From: Planctomycetota bacterium
Lineage (GTDB): Bacteria; Planctomycetota; B15-G4
DNA length: 64,000 nt
Reading direction: 5' to 3'
Assembly: GCA_020638905.1 (NCBI GenBank)
Contig: JACKHP010000013.1
Location: forward strand, 1-64,000
Each line of letters begins with the position of its first letter. The stretch's first letter is position 1. The position numbers and the translations under genes are program-made. Below, in pieces: positions 1-8,555 of the stretch. The notes beneath the pieces are model-generated. The model saw nothing but the letters and a program-made list of their open reading frames with translations, did not search any database and was not told the origin of the DNA.

Positions 1-1159
1 TCTCGCCCGACGCCACCACACGCAGGAACGAGCGCGCCATCGACGTGACCATCGCCGCCGGCACGCCGCTCCCCGAGGCCGCCACCGAGAGGAACCCCAC
101 GCGCCCGCCGGGCATCTCGACCACGTCGTAGTAGTCGCCGCCCAGCGACGGCGGGTCTTCGTGCAGGCCTCCGGCGTCGAACCCCGCCACGTGCGGCATG
201 TGCTGCGGGAAGAGCGTCACGACCTCGGCCGCGACCGCCATCTCGTGCCGGCTCGCGGCCGCCTCGCGCTCGGACTCGCGCGCCTCCTGGAGCGAGCGCG
301 TCATGTGGTCGAAGGTGCGCGCCAGCTCGCCGATCTCGTCCTTGCTGTGGGGCTTGGTGTGGTGCTCGAGGTCGCCGGAGGCCACGATGCGGATGTCGTC
401 CTGCAGGAGCCGCAATGGCTTCGTGATGATGCGTCCCAGGACGAAGGCCAGCGCGGTCCCGAGCAGGATGAACACGCCCGCCGCGTACGTCACCGCGAGG
501 TCGAAGCTCGAGACCGCCTCGTCGACGGCGCCGGCCACGATGTAGATCGCGAACTCTCCCACCGGCTTGCCGTCGACGTCGCGGATGGGCGCCGCGCCGC
601 GGATCGCGTAGTACGACACGCCGCCGGCGCGGAACAGTCCGTCGCGGGCGTACGCGTCGCCGTAGGTCACGTCGCGGCTGGACGCCAGCGGCGCGAACTC
701 GAGTCCGCCCTCGTACGACGCCGCCACGAGCAGGCGCTCGCCGTTCGGACCGAAGCGCGTCACGTCGGCGGCCAGCACGTTGCTGCCCTCGGTCACGAAG
801 CGCTGCAGACGTCCAGTGTTCCACTCGAGCTGGGCGATGCGCGCTTCGTCCTGCTCGTAGAGGCGCATGTCGAAGCCGGTCTTCTTCTGGTTCTTGTCGA
901 AGATCTCCTGGGGCGACAGGCCCTGGTCCTCGGTGCCGAAGTTGCGCGTCCACGTGTCGAGGTCGGCGCGGGACGCGGCGCGCGCCGCCTCGGCCGCGGT
1001 GCGCCGCACCTGGTCGCGCACGGTGTCGCCCAGGAAGCGTCCCAGCACGAAGCCGAAGATGATCATGAAGGCCGCCACGCCGCCGGCCAGGAACAGCGCC
1101 AGCTTGGCCGCCACGGGCAGTCCGCGCAGCTTGCGGTCGGTCTTCTGGACGCTCGACAT
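1..1159 (-). CDS. HAMP-domain PP2C/SpoIIE-type serine phosphatase (3' end outside window)
   Basis: Membrane-bound RsbU-like phosphatase, expected to dephosphorylate a partner-switching anti-sigma antagonist. The frame begins at an ATG (1159) and is still open at base 1, so at least 386 residues are visible and the C-terminus is missing. Order seen: TM helix at residues 14-40, a roughly 170-residue extracytoplasmic sensor region, a second TM near 220-240, a HAMP segment at about 240-290 (ITKPLRLLQDDI, DEIGELARTFDHM), a short coiled linker, then the start of the SpoIIE phosphatase domain with the metal-binding motif GGDYYDVVE near residue 347. It is last in the rimO-pgsA-pgpA run, 60 bases after pgpA. 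The sensor ligand is unknown. Confidence 0.85.
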   Translation of the reverse strand, partial: MSSVQKTDRKLRGLPVAAKLALFLAGGVAAFMIIFGFVLGRFLGDTVRDQVRRTAAEAARAASRADLDTWTRNFGTEDQGLSPQEIFDKNQKKTGFDMRLYEQDEARIAQLEWNTGRLQRFVTEGSNVLAADVTRFGPNGERLLVAASYEGGLEFAPLASSRDVTYGDAYARDGLFRAGGVSYYAIRGAAPIRDVDGKPVGEFAIYIVAGAVDEAVSSFDLAVTYAAGVFILLGTALAFVLGRIITKPLRLLQDDIRIVASGDLEHHTKPHSKDEIGELARTFDHMTRSLQEARESEREAAASRHEMAVAAEVVTLFPQHMPHVAGFDAGGLHEDPPSLGGDYYDVVEMPGGRVGFLSVAASGSGVPAAMVTSMARSFLRVVASGE

Positions 1160-1219
1160 GACGCACCTCGGGGACGACGTCGCGGGGCCGCGCCGCCGTG
1201 CGGCGGCCCTCGCGGAACG

Positions 1220-1783
1220 TCAGACGAGACGCGCGACGAGGAGCAGCACCAAGGCCGCGTACACCCCCGCCGCCACGTCGTCGGCCATGATACCGAGACC
1301 GCCGTGCAGAGACTCCAACCGACGGCAGGGCGGCGGCTTGGTCACGTCGAACAGCCTGAAGAGCGCGAACGCGGCGAGATACTTCCACCACGGGATGGGC
1401 GAGCCGAGCGCGGGCAGCAGCGCGAGGAGCTGGCCGACGACCTCGTCGAGCACGAACGCGCCGGGGTCTTCCGTCCCGAAGTCGGTGGGTGCGCGGTCGC
1501 CCACGCGCACGCCGATCGCGAACAGCAGCGCGCACGCGGCGAGCACCACCAGCCGCGCGGCGCCGGCCTCGGCGGGCAGCACGCCCGCCGGTCCGCCGGC
1601 CAGGCCCAGCAGCGGGACGGCGACCAGCACCGTCCCCAGGCTGCCCCAGGTGCCGGGCGCCTTGGGGAGCAGGCCCAGCCCGCCGGCCGTCCCGAGCGCG
1701 CGCCGCCAGCGCGACGGGCGTTCGCCGTCCCCGGACGTCGCGGCGCCGCGGGCGGGCCCGGCGCTCGCGGGGGAGGGACTCAC
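1220..1783 (-). CDS. pgpA: Phosphatidylglycerophosphatase A
   Basis: Dephosphorylates phosphatidylglycerophosphate to phosphatidylglycerol, the step after PgsA in phospholipid synthesis at the inner membrane. The 187-residue product has the PgpA hallmarks: GLLPKAPGTWGSL near residue 35, then DEVVGQLLALL and FRLFDVTKPPP with a downstream MADDVAAG. Four hydrophobic stretches fit a polytopic enzyme. The GTG start at 1783 overlaps the pgsA stop as GTGA, so I prefer it to a longer upstream reading and infer translational coupling. Length is close to the usual 160-180 residues, with about 30 extra polar residues at the N-terminus. Confidence 0.92.
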   Translation of the reverse strand: MSPSPASAGPARGAATSGDGERPSRWRRALGTAGGLGLLPKAPGTWGSLGTVLVAVPLLGLAGGPAGVLPAEAGAARLVVLAACALLFAIGVRVGDRAPTDFGTEDPGAFVLDEVVGQLLALLPALGSPIPWWKYLAAFALFRLFDVTKPPPCRRLESLHGGLGIMADDVAAGVYAALVLLLVARLV

Positions 1784-2391
1784 ACCGCGCGCTCGCCGTC
1801 GCGCAGCAGCTCGGCCGCGGCCTGGACGTAACGCGCGCCGCTCGTGATCGTCACCACGAACGTGATCCAGATCGAACCCATCGCGAGCCAGTACGTCGCA
1901 TCGAGCGCCCACGCCAGGCCGCCGCCCCAGCGCAGGTCGACGAAGCGCCACAGGAACATCGCCGGCAGCGCGATGCACTGCAGGATCATCTTGACCTTGC
2001 CGTCCCAACGCGCCCCGAAGGGGATGCCGCGCGACTCGATGTAGCCGCGCAGCGCGGTCACGAGCAGCTCGCGTCCCACGATCGTGACCGTCATCCAGGC
2101 CGGCACGAACGTGCGTCCCCAGGGGGACACCGAGAGGAAGACGAGCGTGCCGCAGACGATCAGCTTGTCGGCCACCGGGTCGGCGATGCGCCCGAAGTCC
2201 GAGAGCTGTCCGAGCTTGCGAGCGTAGTACCCGTCGAGCGCGTCGGTGGCCACGGCGAGGATGAACACCACGCCGGCGATGATCGGGTGCCAGGAGTTGC
2301 TGCCCGCGCAGGTGTCGGTCGCCACGAGGTACACGAAGAGCACCACCGTGACGAGCAGGCGCCCCGTCGTGATCTTGTTCGGTACGTTCAT
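1780..2391 (-). CDS. pgsA: CDP-diacylglycerol--glycerol-3-phosphate 3-phosphatidyltransferase
   Basis: Makes phosphatidylglycerophosphate from CDP-diacylglycerol and glycerol-3-phosphate in the membrane. The 203-residue product starts MNVPNKITTGRLL and carries the CDP-alcohol phosphatidyltransferase signature: ATDALDGYYAR, then GRIADPVADK, matching D-G-x2-A-R-x8-G-x3-D-x3-D. Five to six hydrophobic helices surround it. The ATG overlaps the rimO stop as ATGA and its own stop overlaps pgpA, so synthesis and dephosphorylation of PGP are encoded head to tail. Confidence 0.95.
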   Translation of the reverse strand: MNVPNKITTGRLLVTVVLFVYLVATDTCAGSNSWHPIIAGVVFILAVATDALDGYYARKLGQLSDFGRIADPVADKLIVCGTLVFLSVSPWGRTFVPAWMTVTIVGRELLVTALRGYIESRGIPFGARWDGKVKMILQCIALPAMFLWRFVDLRWGGGLAWALDATYWLAMGSIWITFVVTITSGARYVQAAAELLRDGERAV

Positions 2392-3833
2392 CGTGCGAGC
2401 GTGGCCATCATGTCGTACCCCTGGACGCCCGTCATCCTGACCTGCACGAAGTCGCCCGGCGTGGCCGCATCGGCGTCGGGGAGCGCCACCAGGATCTGCC
2501 CGTCGACCTCGGGCGCCTCGCGCACCGAACGCGCGGCGGCCCAGATGCCGCGCGCCCCGGGCAGTTCGCCCACCGCGTCGACGAGCACCTCCTCGACGCC
2601 GCCCACGCGCGCCTTGTTCGAGGCCTGCAACACGTCGCGCTGCAGACGCATGACCGCCTCGCGGCGCCGCTCGGCGGCCTTGCGCGACGGACGTCCGCGC
2701 AGCGTGAACGCCTCGGTGGTCGACTCGGGCGAGAACACGAAGCAGCCCACGCGGTCGAAGCGCAACTCCTCGAGCATCTCGAGCAGCCGGCCGAAGCGCG
2801 CCTCGGTCTCGCCCGGGAAGCCTGTCAGGATCGTCGTGCGCAGCGTGATGCCCGGGATCGCCTCGCGCAGCCTGCGCACGAGGTCGCGGATGCGCTCGGG
2901 CGACGTGCCGCGGCGCATGCGGCGCAGCACCTCGGCGTCGCCGTGCTGCACGGGGATGTCGAGGTACGGCACGACGTTCGGCACGGCGGCCATGGTCGCG
3001 GCCAGGTCGTCGTCCATCGTGGCGGGGTGCGCGTACATGACGCGCACCCAGCGGATGCCCTCGACCTCGCCCAGCGCGCGCAGCAGGTCGGCCAGGCGCT
3101 GCCTGCCGCCAAGGTCCTTGCCCCAATCGGTGGTGTCCTCGGCCACGAGCGTGAGCTCGCGCGTGCCGAGCGCGGCCAGCGCGTGCGCCTCCTCGACGAG
3201 CACCTCGAGCGGCTTGCTGCGCAGCTTGCCCCTGATCTTGGGGATCGCGCAGAACGCGCAGACGTGGTTGCATCCCTCGCCCAGGCGCAGGTACGCGGTG
3301 TGGCGCGGCGTGAGCAGCGCGCGTCCGAGGTCGTCGTCGGGACCCTTGCGCAGGCCGCCGGGTCGCAGCTCGCGCGTGGGCGCGAGGTCGCCGGTGAGCG
3401 AGACACCCGGCACGTCGCCGCCTTCGGCCGAGGGACAGGCGCCGCCGGGCGAGAGCGATCCGCCCAGCACGGCCTGCACGATCGACGGCACGCCCGAGTA
3501 GTCGGAGAGCGGCAGGAAGGCGTCGACCTCGGGGATCTGCTTCGCGAGCTCGGCCGCATGCAGCTCGACCAGGCAGCCCGAGACGACGAGGCCCTTGAGG
3601 CGTCCCTTCTTCTTGCGCGCGACGTGCTCGAGGATCGTGTCGATCGACTCCTCGCGGGCGGCGTCGATGAAGCCGCAGGTGTTCACGACGACGAGGTCGG
3701 CCTCGTCGGGATCGGACACGAGCTGCAACCCGGCGCGTCCGAGGTGCCCGGCCATGACCTCCGAGTCGACGAGGTTCTTGCTGCACCCCAGCGAGACGAG
3801 GCAGACGGTGCGATCCTGGACGGAGTCGGGCAT
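2388..3833 (-). CDS. rimO: Ribosomal protein S12 methylthiotransferase RimO
   Basis: Radical SAM enzyme with two iron-sulfur clusters that methylthiolates the conserved aspartate of ribosomal protein S12. The 481-residue product has the N-terminal UPF0004 domain (VSLGCSKNLVDSE at residue 13, VNTCGFIDAAREESID near 50, SGCLVE near 85), whose cysteines bind the auxiliary cluster. The radical SAM motif follows as CNHVCAFC with IPKIRGKLRSK near 190-210. The C-terminus, near 400-475, is TRAM-like. These residues favour RimO over MiaB. An insert of about 30 residues after QAVLGG is longer than in E. coli. It is the first gene of a rimO-pgsA-pgpA-phosphatase run. Confidence 0.96.
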   Translation of the reverse strand: MPDSVQDRTVCLVSLGCSKNLVDSEVMAGHLGRAGLQLVSDPDEADLVVVNTCGFIDAAREESIDTILEHVARKKKGRLKGLVVSGCLVELHAAELAKQIPEVDAFLPLSDYSGVPSIVQAVLGGSLSPGGACPSAEGGDVPGVSLTGDLAPTRELRPGGLRKGPDDDLGRALLTPRHTAYLRLGEGCNHVCAFCAIPKIRGKLRSKPLEVLVEEAHALAALGTRELTLVAEDTTDWGKDLGGRQRLADLLRALGEVEGIRWVRVMYAHPATMDDDLAATMAAVPNVVPYLDIPVQHGDAEVLRRMRRGTSPERIRDLVRRLREAIPGITLRTTILTGFPGETEARFGRLLEMLEELRFDRVGCFVFSPESTTEAFTLRGRPSRKAAERRREAVMRLQRDVLQASNKARVGGVEEVLVDAVGELPGARGIWAAARSVREAPEVDGQILVALPDADAATPGDFVQVRMTGVQGYDMMATLAR

Positions 3834-3863
3834 GGATGTCCGCGGGGCGGGGCGAAGCGGGGC

Positions 3864-3893
3864 ATTCTAGCCGCGGGTTTCCACGGGGGTCCA
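3864..3893 (-). promoter_or_regulatory. Probable promoter of rimO-pgsA-pgpA
   Basis: On the minus strand TGGACC (3893-3888) and TAGAAT (3869-3864) are separated by 18 bases. This matches the -35 box at 4 of 6 positions and the -10 box at 5 of 6. Transcription would start near 3857, about 24 bases before the rimO ATG. Confidence 0.5.
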
Positions 3894-3946
3894 CCGAGGG
3901 CGCGCGCGGGGCGATCGCGGGCCGTCCAGGGCATCCGTGCGTCAGG

Positions 3947-3955
3947 TGGTAAGCT
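3947..3955 (+). promoter_or_regulatory. Candidate extended -10 element for the propeller gene at 4046
   Basis: TGGTAAGCT reads as an extended -10 (TGN-TANNNT) 91 bases upstream of the preferred ATG. No convincing -35 is visible. Support comes mainly from similar elements upstream of other genes in the window. Confidence 0.35.
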
Positions 3956-4045
3956 CTCTCGCGATCCGTCCCCGGGCACGGCCGGACGGACCGACGCGGC
4001 GTGCCGCGGCTCGCGACCGCCTCGCGCGCCGGCGCGGACCGCCGT

Positions 4046-6664
4046 ATGTCCGCCTCGCTCGACCCCACCCCCACGCCTCGCCCGATGCCCGAATCGACAG
4101 ACCCCGCCCCGCGGCGTCCGTGGCCGCGCGCGCTGCTCGCCGCCGTCCGGATGGTGCTCCCGCTGCTCACGCTGGCCCTGCCCGCCCGGGCCCACACGCC
4201 GCACGACACCGTCGAGACCATCGAGATCTCGCCGTCCTTCGACGAGGACGGCACCGCGTTCGGCGTGTTCCGGCTCTCCGAGCACGTCGTCTTCGCGCGC
4301 ACGACGAACGGCGGCAAGAGCTGGCAGGAGTGGGGCCACGAGTTCGTGCAGTCGACGGTGGCCGCCCTGCGCTTCTCGCCCGACTTCCTCCACGACCGCA
4401 CGGCCTTCGCCGCCGCCGTCGGCTCCGGCGTGTGGCGCACCACCGACGGCGGCACCACGTGGACGCACACGAGCGCGGGCCTGGGTGACGTCGTCGTGCA
4501 CGACCTCGCCGTGTCGCCCGACTTCCCCACGAGCGGACGCCTGCTGGCGGCCACCGACGACGGTTGCTTCCTGTCCACCGACCGCGGCGAGCACTGGGCG
4601 CGCTCGGACGACGGCCTGGCCGAGTCGGTGCTGATCCAGATCACCTTCGCCGGCCCGACGGGACGCATCGCGTACACGGGCACCAAGGTCCTGCAGCGTT
4701 CCGACGACGGCGGCGCGACCTGGCGCGCGGGCGCGAAGCTCTCCGATCCGCTGCACGCGCTCGAGGCCTCGCCCTCGTTCGCCACGGACGCCACCCTCGC
4801 GGCCGTCGTCGGCGGCGAGGGCGTGTTCGTGAGCACGGACGCCGGCGCGACGTTCCAGCCGAGCAACACGGGGCTGCGCGAGACCGCGGTCAACGACCTC
4901 GAGTTCGCGGACGACGGAACGCTCGTCGCGGCCCTCCCCAGCAAGGGCATCGCCACCTGCCCCGGCCCGTTCACGAAGTGGACGATCTCGAACGCCGGCC
5001 TCGAGGAGCTCACGCCGCAGACCGCCAACCACTGGCGCGACGTCGAGATCACGCCGACGTTCTCGCGCGACGGCGTCGTGCTCGTCGGCAGCTTCGAGGG
5101 CGTGTTCCGCAGCGACGACCGCGGGCAGACCTTCCGGCAGAGCGACATCTACCACCAGCACATCAACCGCGCGCTGGTCTTCTCGCCCGACTACGTCCAC
5201 GACCACACGATCCTGCTCGGCAACTACGGCGGCGGCGTCTTCCTCAGTCCCGACGACGGCGACTCGTGGGAGCCCGTGCTGGGCGCCTCGACGCCCGGCA
5301 CGATGGGCTCCGGCCACGCGGGCGGCGCGCCCACCGGCGCGGTGCCCGGCATCGCCGAGCAGACGCCGTCCGAGGCCGGTGCGGTGCCCTTCCCGCGCAT
5401 CGACTGGACGGCCCGCGCCGACGGCATCACGTCGACCTACACCGGGCCGCTCACGCTCTCGCCGTCGTTCGCCACCGACGACACGCTCTTCTACGGGCAC
5501 GTCGGCCTGTGGCGCAGCGAGACCCGCGGCAGGACGTGGACCAAGCTCACCGTGCCGTCGAGCGTGGTCACGGTGCGCGGCCTCGGCGTCTCGCCCGACT
5601 TCGACCACGACCACACGCTCTTCATCGGCTCGGCCGAGTCGTCCGTCGAACGGGGCTCGACGACGAGCGGCGCCGTGTTCCGCAGCACCGACGCCGGCGA
5701 CACGTGGCAGCTCGTCGTGCGCGGCCTCTCTTCCGACTTCCGCTCGCGCGAGTTCGCGTTCTCGCCCGCGTGGACGAGCGACCACACCGTCTTCGTCGCC
5801 TCACGCAACCTGGGCTGCGGGCGCAGCACCGACGGCGGCGACACCTGGCAGCTCGTCCAGGACGGGCTCACGTCGCTCATCATGCGCGTGATCGCCATCT
5901 CGCCCGACTTCGTCCACGACCGCACGGTGTTCCTCGGCGCGCAGGACGGCGGCGTCCAGCGCACGCGCGACGGCGGCGACACCTGGGAGGCGGTCAACGT
6001 CGGCATCGCCGACGCGGCGGGCATCGACATCGAGGGTCTCGCGCTCTCGCCCGACTACGCCCACGACCACACGCTGTTCTGCGCCTCGCAGCGCTCGGGC
6101 GTCTACCGCTCGACCGACGGCGGCGACTCCTGGACGCCCGTCGGCGAGGGCCTTCCGCTGGCGATGCCGCGCGTCATGGCGATCTCGCCCGACTTCGTCC
6201 ACGACCGCACCGTGCTGCTCTCGACGCACGACTGGATCTGGCGCAGCTCCGACGCGGGCGAGCACTGGTCGCGCATGCCCGGCTACGTCCGCGTGCCCGA
6301 CAACCACGACCAGGTCGCCTACGAACAGACCTGGCGACGCTCGGCCGCTCCCGACAGCCACGGCGGCAGCATCTCGTCGAGCGACACCGCCGACGACGCG
6401 TTCAGCTACGAGTTCTTCGGCGACTCGGTCACCTGGTACGCCGTGCGCGACGACGGCTCGGGACAGGCCGAGGTCTCGCTCGACGGCGACGTGGCGGCCC
6501 TCGTCGACCTCTACTCCCCGCGCGGGCTGTACCAGCAGGCCGTCTTCGAGCACGCCTTCGGCGAATCCGCCTGGCACACGATCAGGGTGCGCGTCACGGA
6601 CACGAAGAACCGCCTCTCGCTGGGCACGAACGTCCGCAGCGACGGCTTCTCCTACACGTTCTGA
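4046..6664 (+). CDS. Secreted BNR/VPS10-like beta-propeller protein with C-terminal jelly-roll-like domain
   Basis: Large exported protein of 872 residues with no catalytic motif recognised. A hydrophobic signal region (LLAAVRMVLPLLTLALPARA) lies about 30-60 residues from the start. The body holds about twelve repeats of the form SPDFVHDRTVFLG followed by GGV-x-RSTDGGDTWE, the Asp-box pattern of sialidase/sortilin-type propellers. The last 90 residues (FGDSVTWYAV, EVSLDG, VDLYSPRG, HTIRVRVT) resemble the galactose-binding-like beta-sandwich often found at the end of secreted hydrolases. The ATG at 4046 is chosen; a GTG at 4001 and an ATG at 4085 are alternatives, and none has a strong ribosome site. 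The 3' end overlaps the convergent lipoprotein gene by 13 bases. Confidence 0.85.
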   Translation: MSASLDPTPTPRPMPESTDPAPRRPWPRALLAAVRMVLPLLTLALPARAHTPHDTVETIEISPSFDEDGTAFGVFRLSEHVVFARTTNGGKSWQEWGHEFVQSTVAALRFSPDFLHDRTAFAAAVGSGVWRTTDGGTTWTHTSAGLGDVVVHDLAVSPDFPTSGRLLAATDDGCFLSTDRGEHWARSDDGLAESVLIQITFAGPTGRIAYTGTKVLQRSDDGGATWRAGAKLSDPLHALEASPSFATDATLAAVVGGEGVFVSTDAGATFQPSNTGLRETAVNDLEFADDGTLVAALPSKGIATCPGPFTKWTISNAGLEELTPQTANHWRDVEITPTFSRDGVVLVGSFEGVFRSDDRGQTFRQSDIYHQHINRALVFSPDYVHDHTILLGNYGGGVFLSPDDGDSWEPVLGASTPGTMGSGHAGGAPTGAVPGIAEQTPSEAGAVPFPRIDWTARADGITSTYTGPLTLSPSFATDDTLFYGHVGLWRSETRGRTWTKLTVPSSVVTVRGLGVSPDFDHDHTLFIGSAESSVERGSTTSGAVFRSTDAGDTWQLVVRGLSSDFRSREFAFSPAWTSDHTVFVASRNLGCGRSTDGGDTWQLVQDGLTSLIMRVIAISPDFVHDRTVFLGAQDGGVQRTRDGGDTWEAVNVGIADAAGIDIEGLALSPDYAHDHTLFCASQRSGVYRSTDGGDSWTPVGEGLPLAMPRVMAISPDFVHDRTVLLSTHDWIWRSSDAGEHWSRMPGYVRVPDNHDQVAYEQTWRRSAAPDSHGGSISSSDTADDAFSYEFFGDSVTWYAVRDDGSGQAEVSLDGDVAALVDLYSPRGLYQQAVFEHAFGESAWHTIRVRVTDTKNRLSLGTNVRSDGFSYTF

Positions 6665-7320
6665 GCGGGCTCGCGCGCGGGTGCGGCGAACCAATCGTCG
6701 CGCGTGCGTTCGTCCGCGGGGACGTCGTCGCCCGCGATGTCGAGGCCCGTCCAGCCCAGCACGAAGTCGAGCAGATCGCCCAGGCTCACGCCCACGTGCA
6801 CGCCCAGCATCAGCGAGGCCCCCAGCGTCACGTCGAACGAGCGGATGCCACGCGGCGCGAGCTCGAACCCGGGATCGTGACCGGGTCCCGCATGCCGCGA
6901 TCCGAACCACCAGTCCATCGGGACGAACAGGCAGTTCGCCTGCTCGCCGACCTCGGCCGAGGCGTCCGCGCGCGGTGCCGCGCCGACCCAGGTCGACATC
7001 GCGTGGCGCTCGGGTTCGGAGAACGACAGGAAGATCGTGACGATCCCGGCCGAACTGCGGTGCAGCGTACCGACCTCGCGTCCGTGCCACGCCAGCGCCC
7101 ACTGCTCGGAGTAGCCGATGCCCGTCCCGACGAAGTCGGTGAGCTGCACACCCACGTGCGCGCCGTAGCCCGCGGACAGCTCCAGCAGGCCGATGTCGGC
7201 CAGGTCGGCGGCACGAGCCTCGGCGTAGGCGCAACCCGGGGCGCAACACGCCGCCGCGAGCACGAGGGCGACGAGGCCGCCGCGCGGAGCCTTCGAACGA
7301 CCGGCGCCGACCGCGACCAT
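6652..7320 (-). CDS. Putative lipoprotein of unknown function
   Basis: A 222-residue exported lipoprotein. The N-terminal signal ends at LAAACCAPGC, where Cys30 is the likely lipidated residue, although the earlier AAAC pair could also serve. The rest alternates hydrophobic and polar stretches and ends with GVHVGVSLGDLLDFVLGWTG then LDIAGDD. A second gene at 33587-34150 has a similar layout and ending, so the two may be distant paralogs. The ATG at 7320 is supported by GAGGAG six bases upstream; an in-frame ATG at 7350 would give an overlong signal peptide. It lies 31 bases after the methylase gene and is probably cotranscribed with it. Function unknown. Confidence 0.75.
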   Translation of the reverse strand: MVAVGAGRSKAPRGGLVALVLAAACCAPGCAYAEARAADLADIGLLELSAGYGAHVGVQLTDFVGTGIGYSEQWALAWHGREVGTLHRSSAGIVTIFLSFSEPERHAMSTWVGAAPRADASAEVGEQANCLFVPMDWWFGSRHAGPGHDPGFELAPRGIRSFDVTLGASLMLGVHVGVSLGDLLDFVLGWTGLDIAGDDVPADERTRDDWFAAPAREPAQNV

Positions 7321-7351
7321 CGTGCGCTCCTCGTCCCGGGGCGCGCGCATC

Positions 7352-8533
7352 CTACGACGTCGGCCGGGCGAGGGTCACGCCGGACGCGGACGCCCCCGCG
7401 CGACCCTCGGCCTCGGCGCCGAAGACGTCCCACGCGGCGCGCACGGCGTCGAGTTCGGATGCGTCGGGGACGACCACGAACAGGTGCTCGACGTTGCGCA
7501 GGCGTCCCGGCGTGCCGACCCTCTCGCCGCGCGGGTTGTGGATGCCGATCTTCGCGCCGACGTAGCGCGGGAAGTCGGTCGAGAGCACCGCGAGCGCGCC
7601 GCGCGGCGCGAGCAGGTCCTCCATCTCGGCCCGCGAGAGGTAGCCCTCGTCGCTGAACGAGACGAGCAGGCGCGGCGCGCGACACGCGTCGAGCACCTCG
7701 GCCAGCGCGGCCCTCGCCCGCGGACGGCTGTTGTGCGCGCTCTTGCGCGAGCGGCAGTCGACGCGCTTGGCGGCCACGCCGTAGGTCTCGGGCTCGTCCC
7801 AGCGCACGAGCGTCTCCCAGACGTGGTAGTTGCCCAGGTAGCTGTGCTGGTTGTACGGCGGATCGAGGTACGCCACGTCGGCCGGCGTGGCGCGCGCCGC
7901 GTCGACCGCCTCGAGGTCGAGCGCACGCCCCGGCCCGTCGAGCAGCACCGGCATGCGCAGCTCGAGCGCGCGTCCGCTGCGCGGGGCCCAGCGCTTGAGG
8001 TACGCCATCTGCACGCCCGTGGTCGAGTCGACGCGGTCGGACGCCTCGAGCAGCGCCGCCAGCAGCGCGGCCTCGACGTCCGGCGCGCAGCGCATGGCCG
8101 CGATGGCCTGCCGCACCGCCGTGATGCGCGCCCCGTTCGCGGGACGGAAGTAGCGCGCGCGCTCGCAGTACGTGCGCGTGAACCAGTCGGCGCACCGGGC
8201 GTCCGTCGGAGTGCCGATCGCGGGTTCGATCGCGGCGATGTCGTCGCCCGCGCGCTCGCCCTCGCGTTCGGCGACCGCGCGCAGCTCGGCGAGGCGCTGC
8301 CCGACCTCCTCGCGCACCAGCCGTCCGTCGGCCTGGACGTACGCACGCGCCAGCACGTGCGCGAACGCGTTGTGGTCGTTGCACGTCACGTGGTAGCCGC
8401 GCGCCTTCAGCGCCGCGCCGACGCGCGCCGTCCCGCTGTAGAGGTCGAGCACGCGGCGCACGCCCGGCAGCGCGTCGACCACCGCCACGAGCCGCGGGAC
8501 GAGCAGGCGCTTGCTGCCGAGGTACTTGATCAC
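7352..8533 (-). CDS. D12-class DNA N6-adenine methyltransferase
   Basis: S-adenosylmethionine-dependent DNA adenine methylase, 393 residues. It starts MIKYLGSKR, the usual opening of D12 enzymes, followed by the SAM-binding LDLYSGTARVGAALKARG near residue 29 and the catalytic DPPY near 226 (AYLDPPYNQHSYLG). No restriction endonuclease or specificity subunit lies nearby, so it looks like an orphan regulatory or house-cleaning methylase rather than part of a restriction system. Recognition sequence cannot be told. The GTG start at 8533 lies 22 bases after the ftsK stop, suggesting cotranscription with the chromosome translocase. Confidence 0.88.
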   Translation of the reverse strand: MIKYLGSKRLLVPRLVAVVDALPGVRRVLDLYSGTARVGAALKARGYHVTCNDHNAFAHVLARAYVQADGRLVREEVGQRLAELRAVAEREGERAGDDIAAIEPAIGTPTDARCADWFTRTYCERARYFRPANGARITAVRQAIAAMRCAPDVEAALLAALLEASDRVDSTTGVQMAYLKRWAPRSGRALELRMPVLLDGPGRALDLEAVDAARATPADVAYLDPPYNQHSYLGNYHVWETLVRWDEPETYGVAAKRVDCRSRKSAHNSRPRARAALAEVLDACRAPRLLVSFSDEGYLSRAEMEDLLAPRGALAVLSTDFPRYVGAKIGIHNPRGERVGTPGRLRNVEHLFVVVPDASELDAVRAAWDVFGAEAEGRAGASASGVTLARPTS

Positions 8534-8555
8534 GGCGCGCCCCTCGTCCGGCTCC

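Noticed and set aside
7352..8533. Restriction-modification system
   Set aside because: Only the methylase is present; neighbours are FtsK and a lipoprotein.
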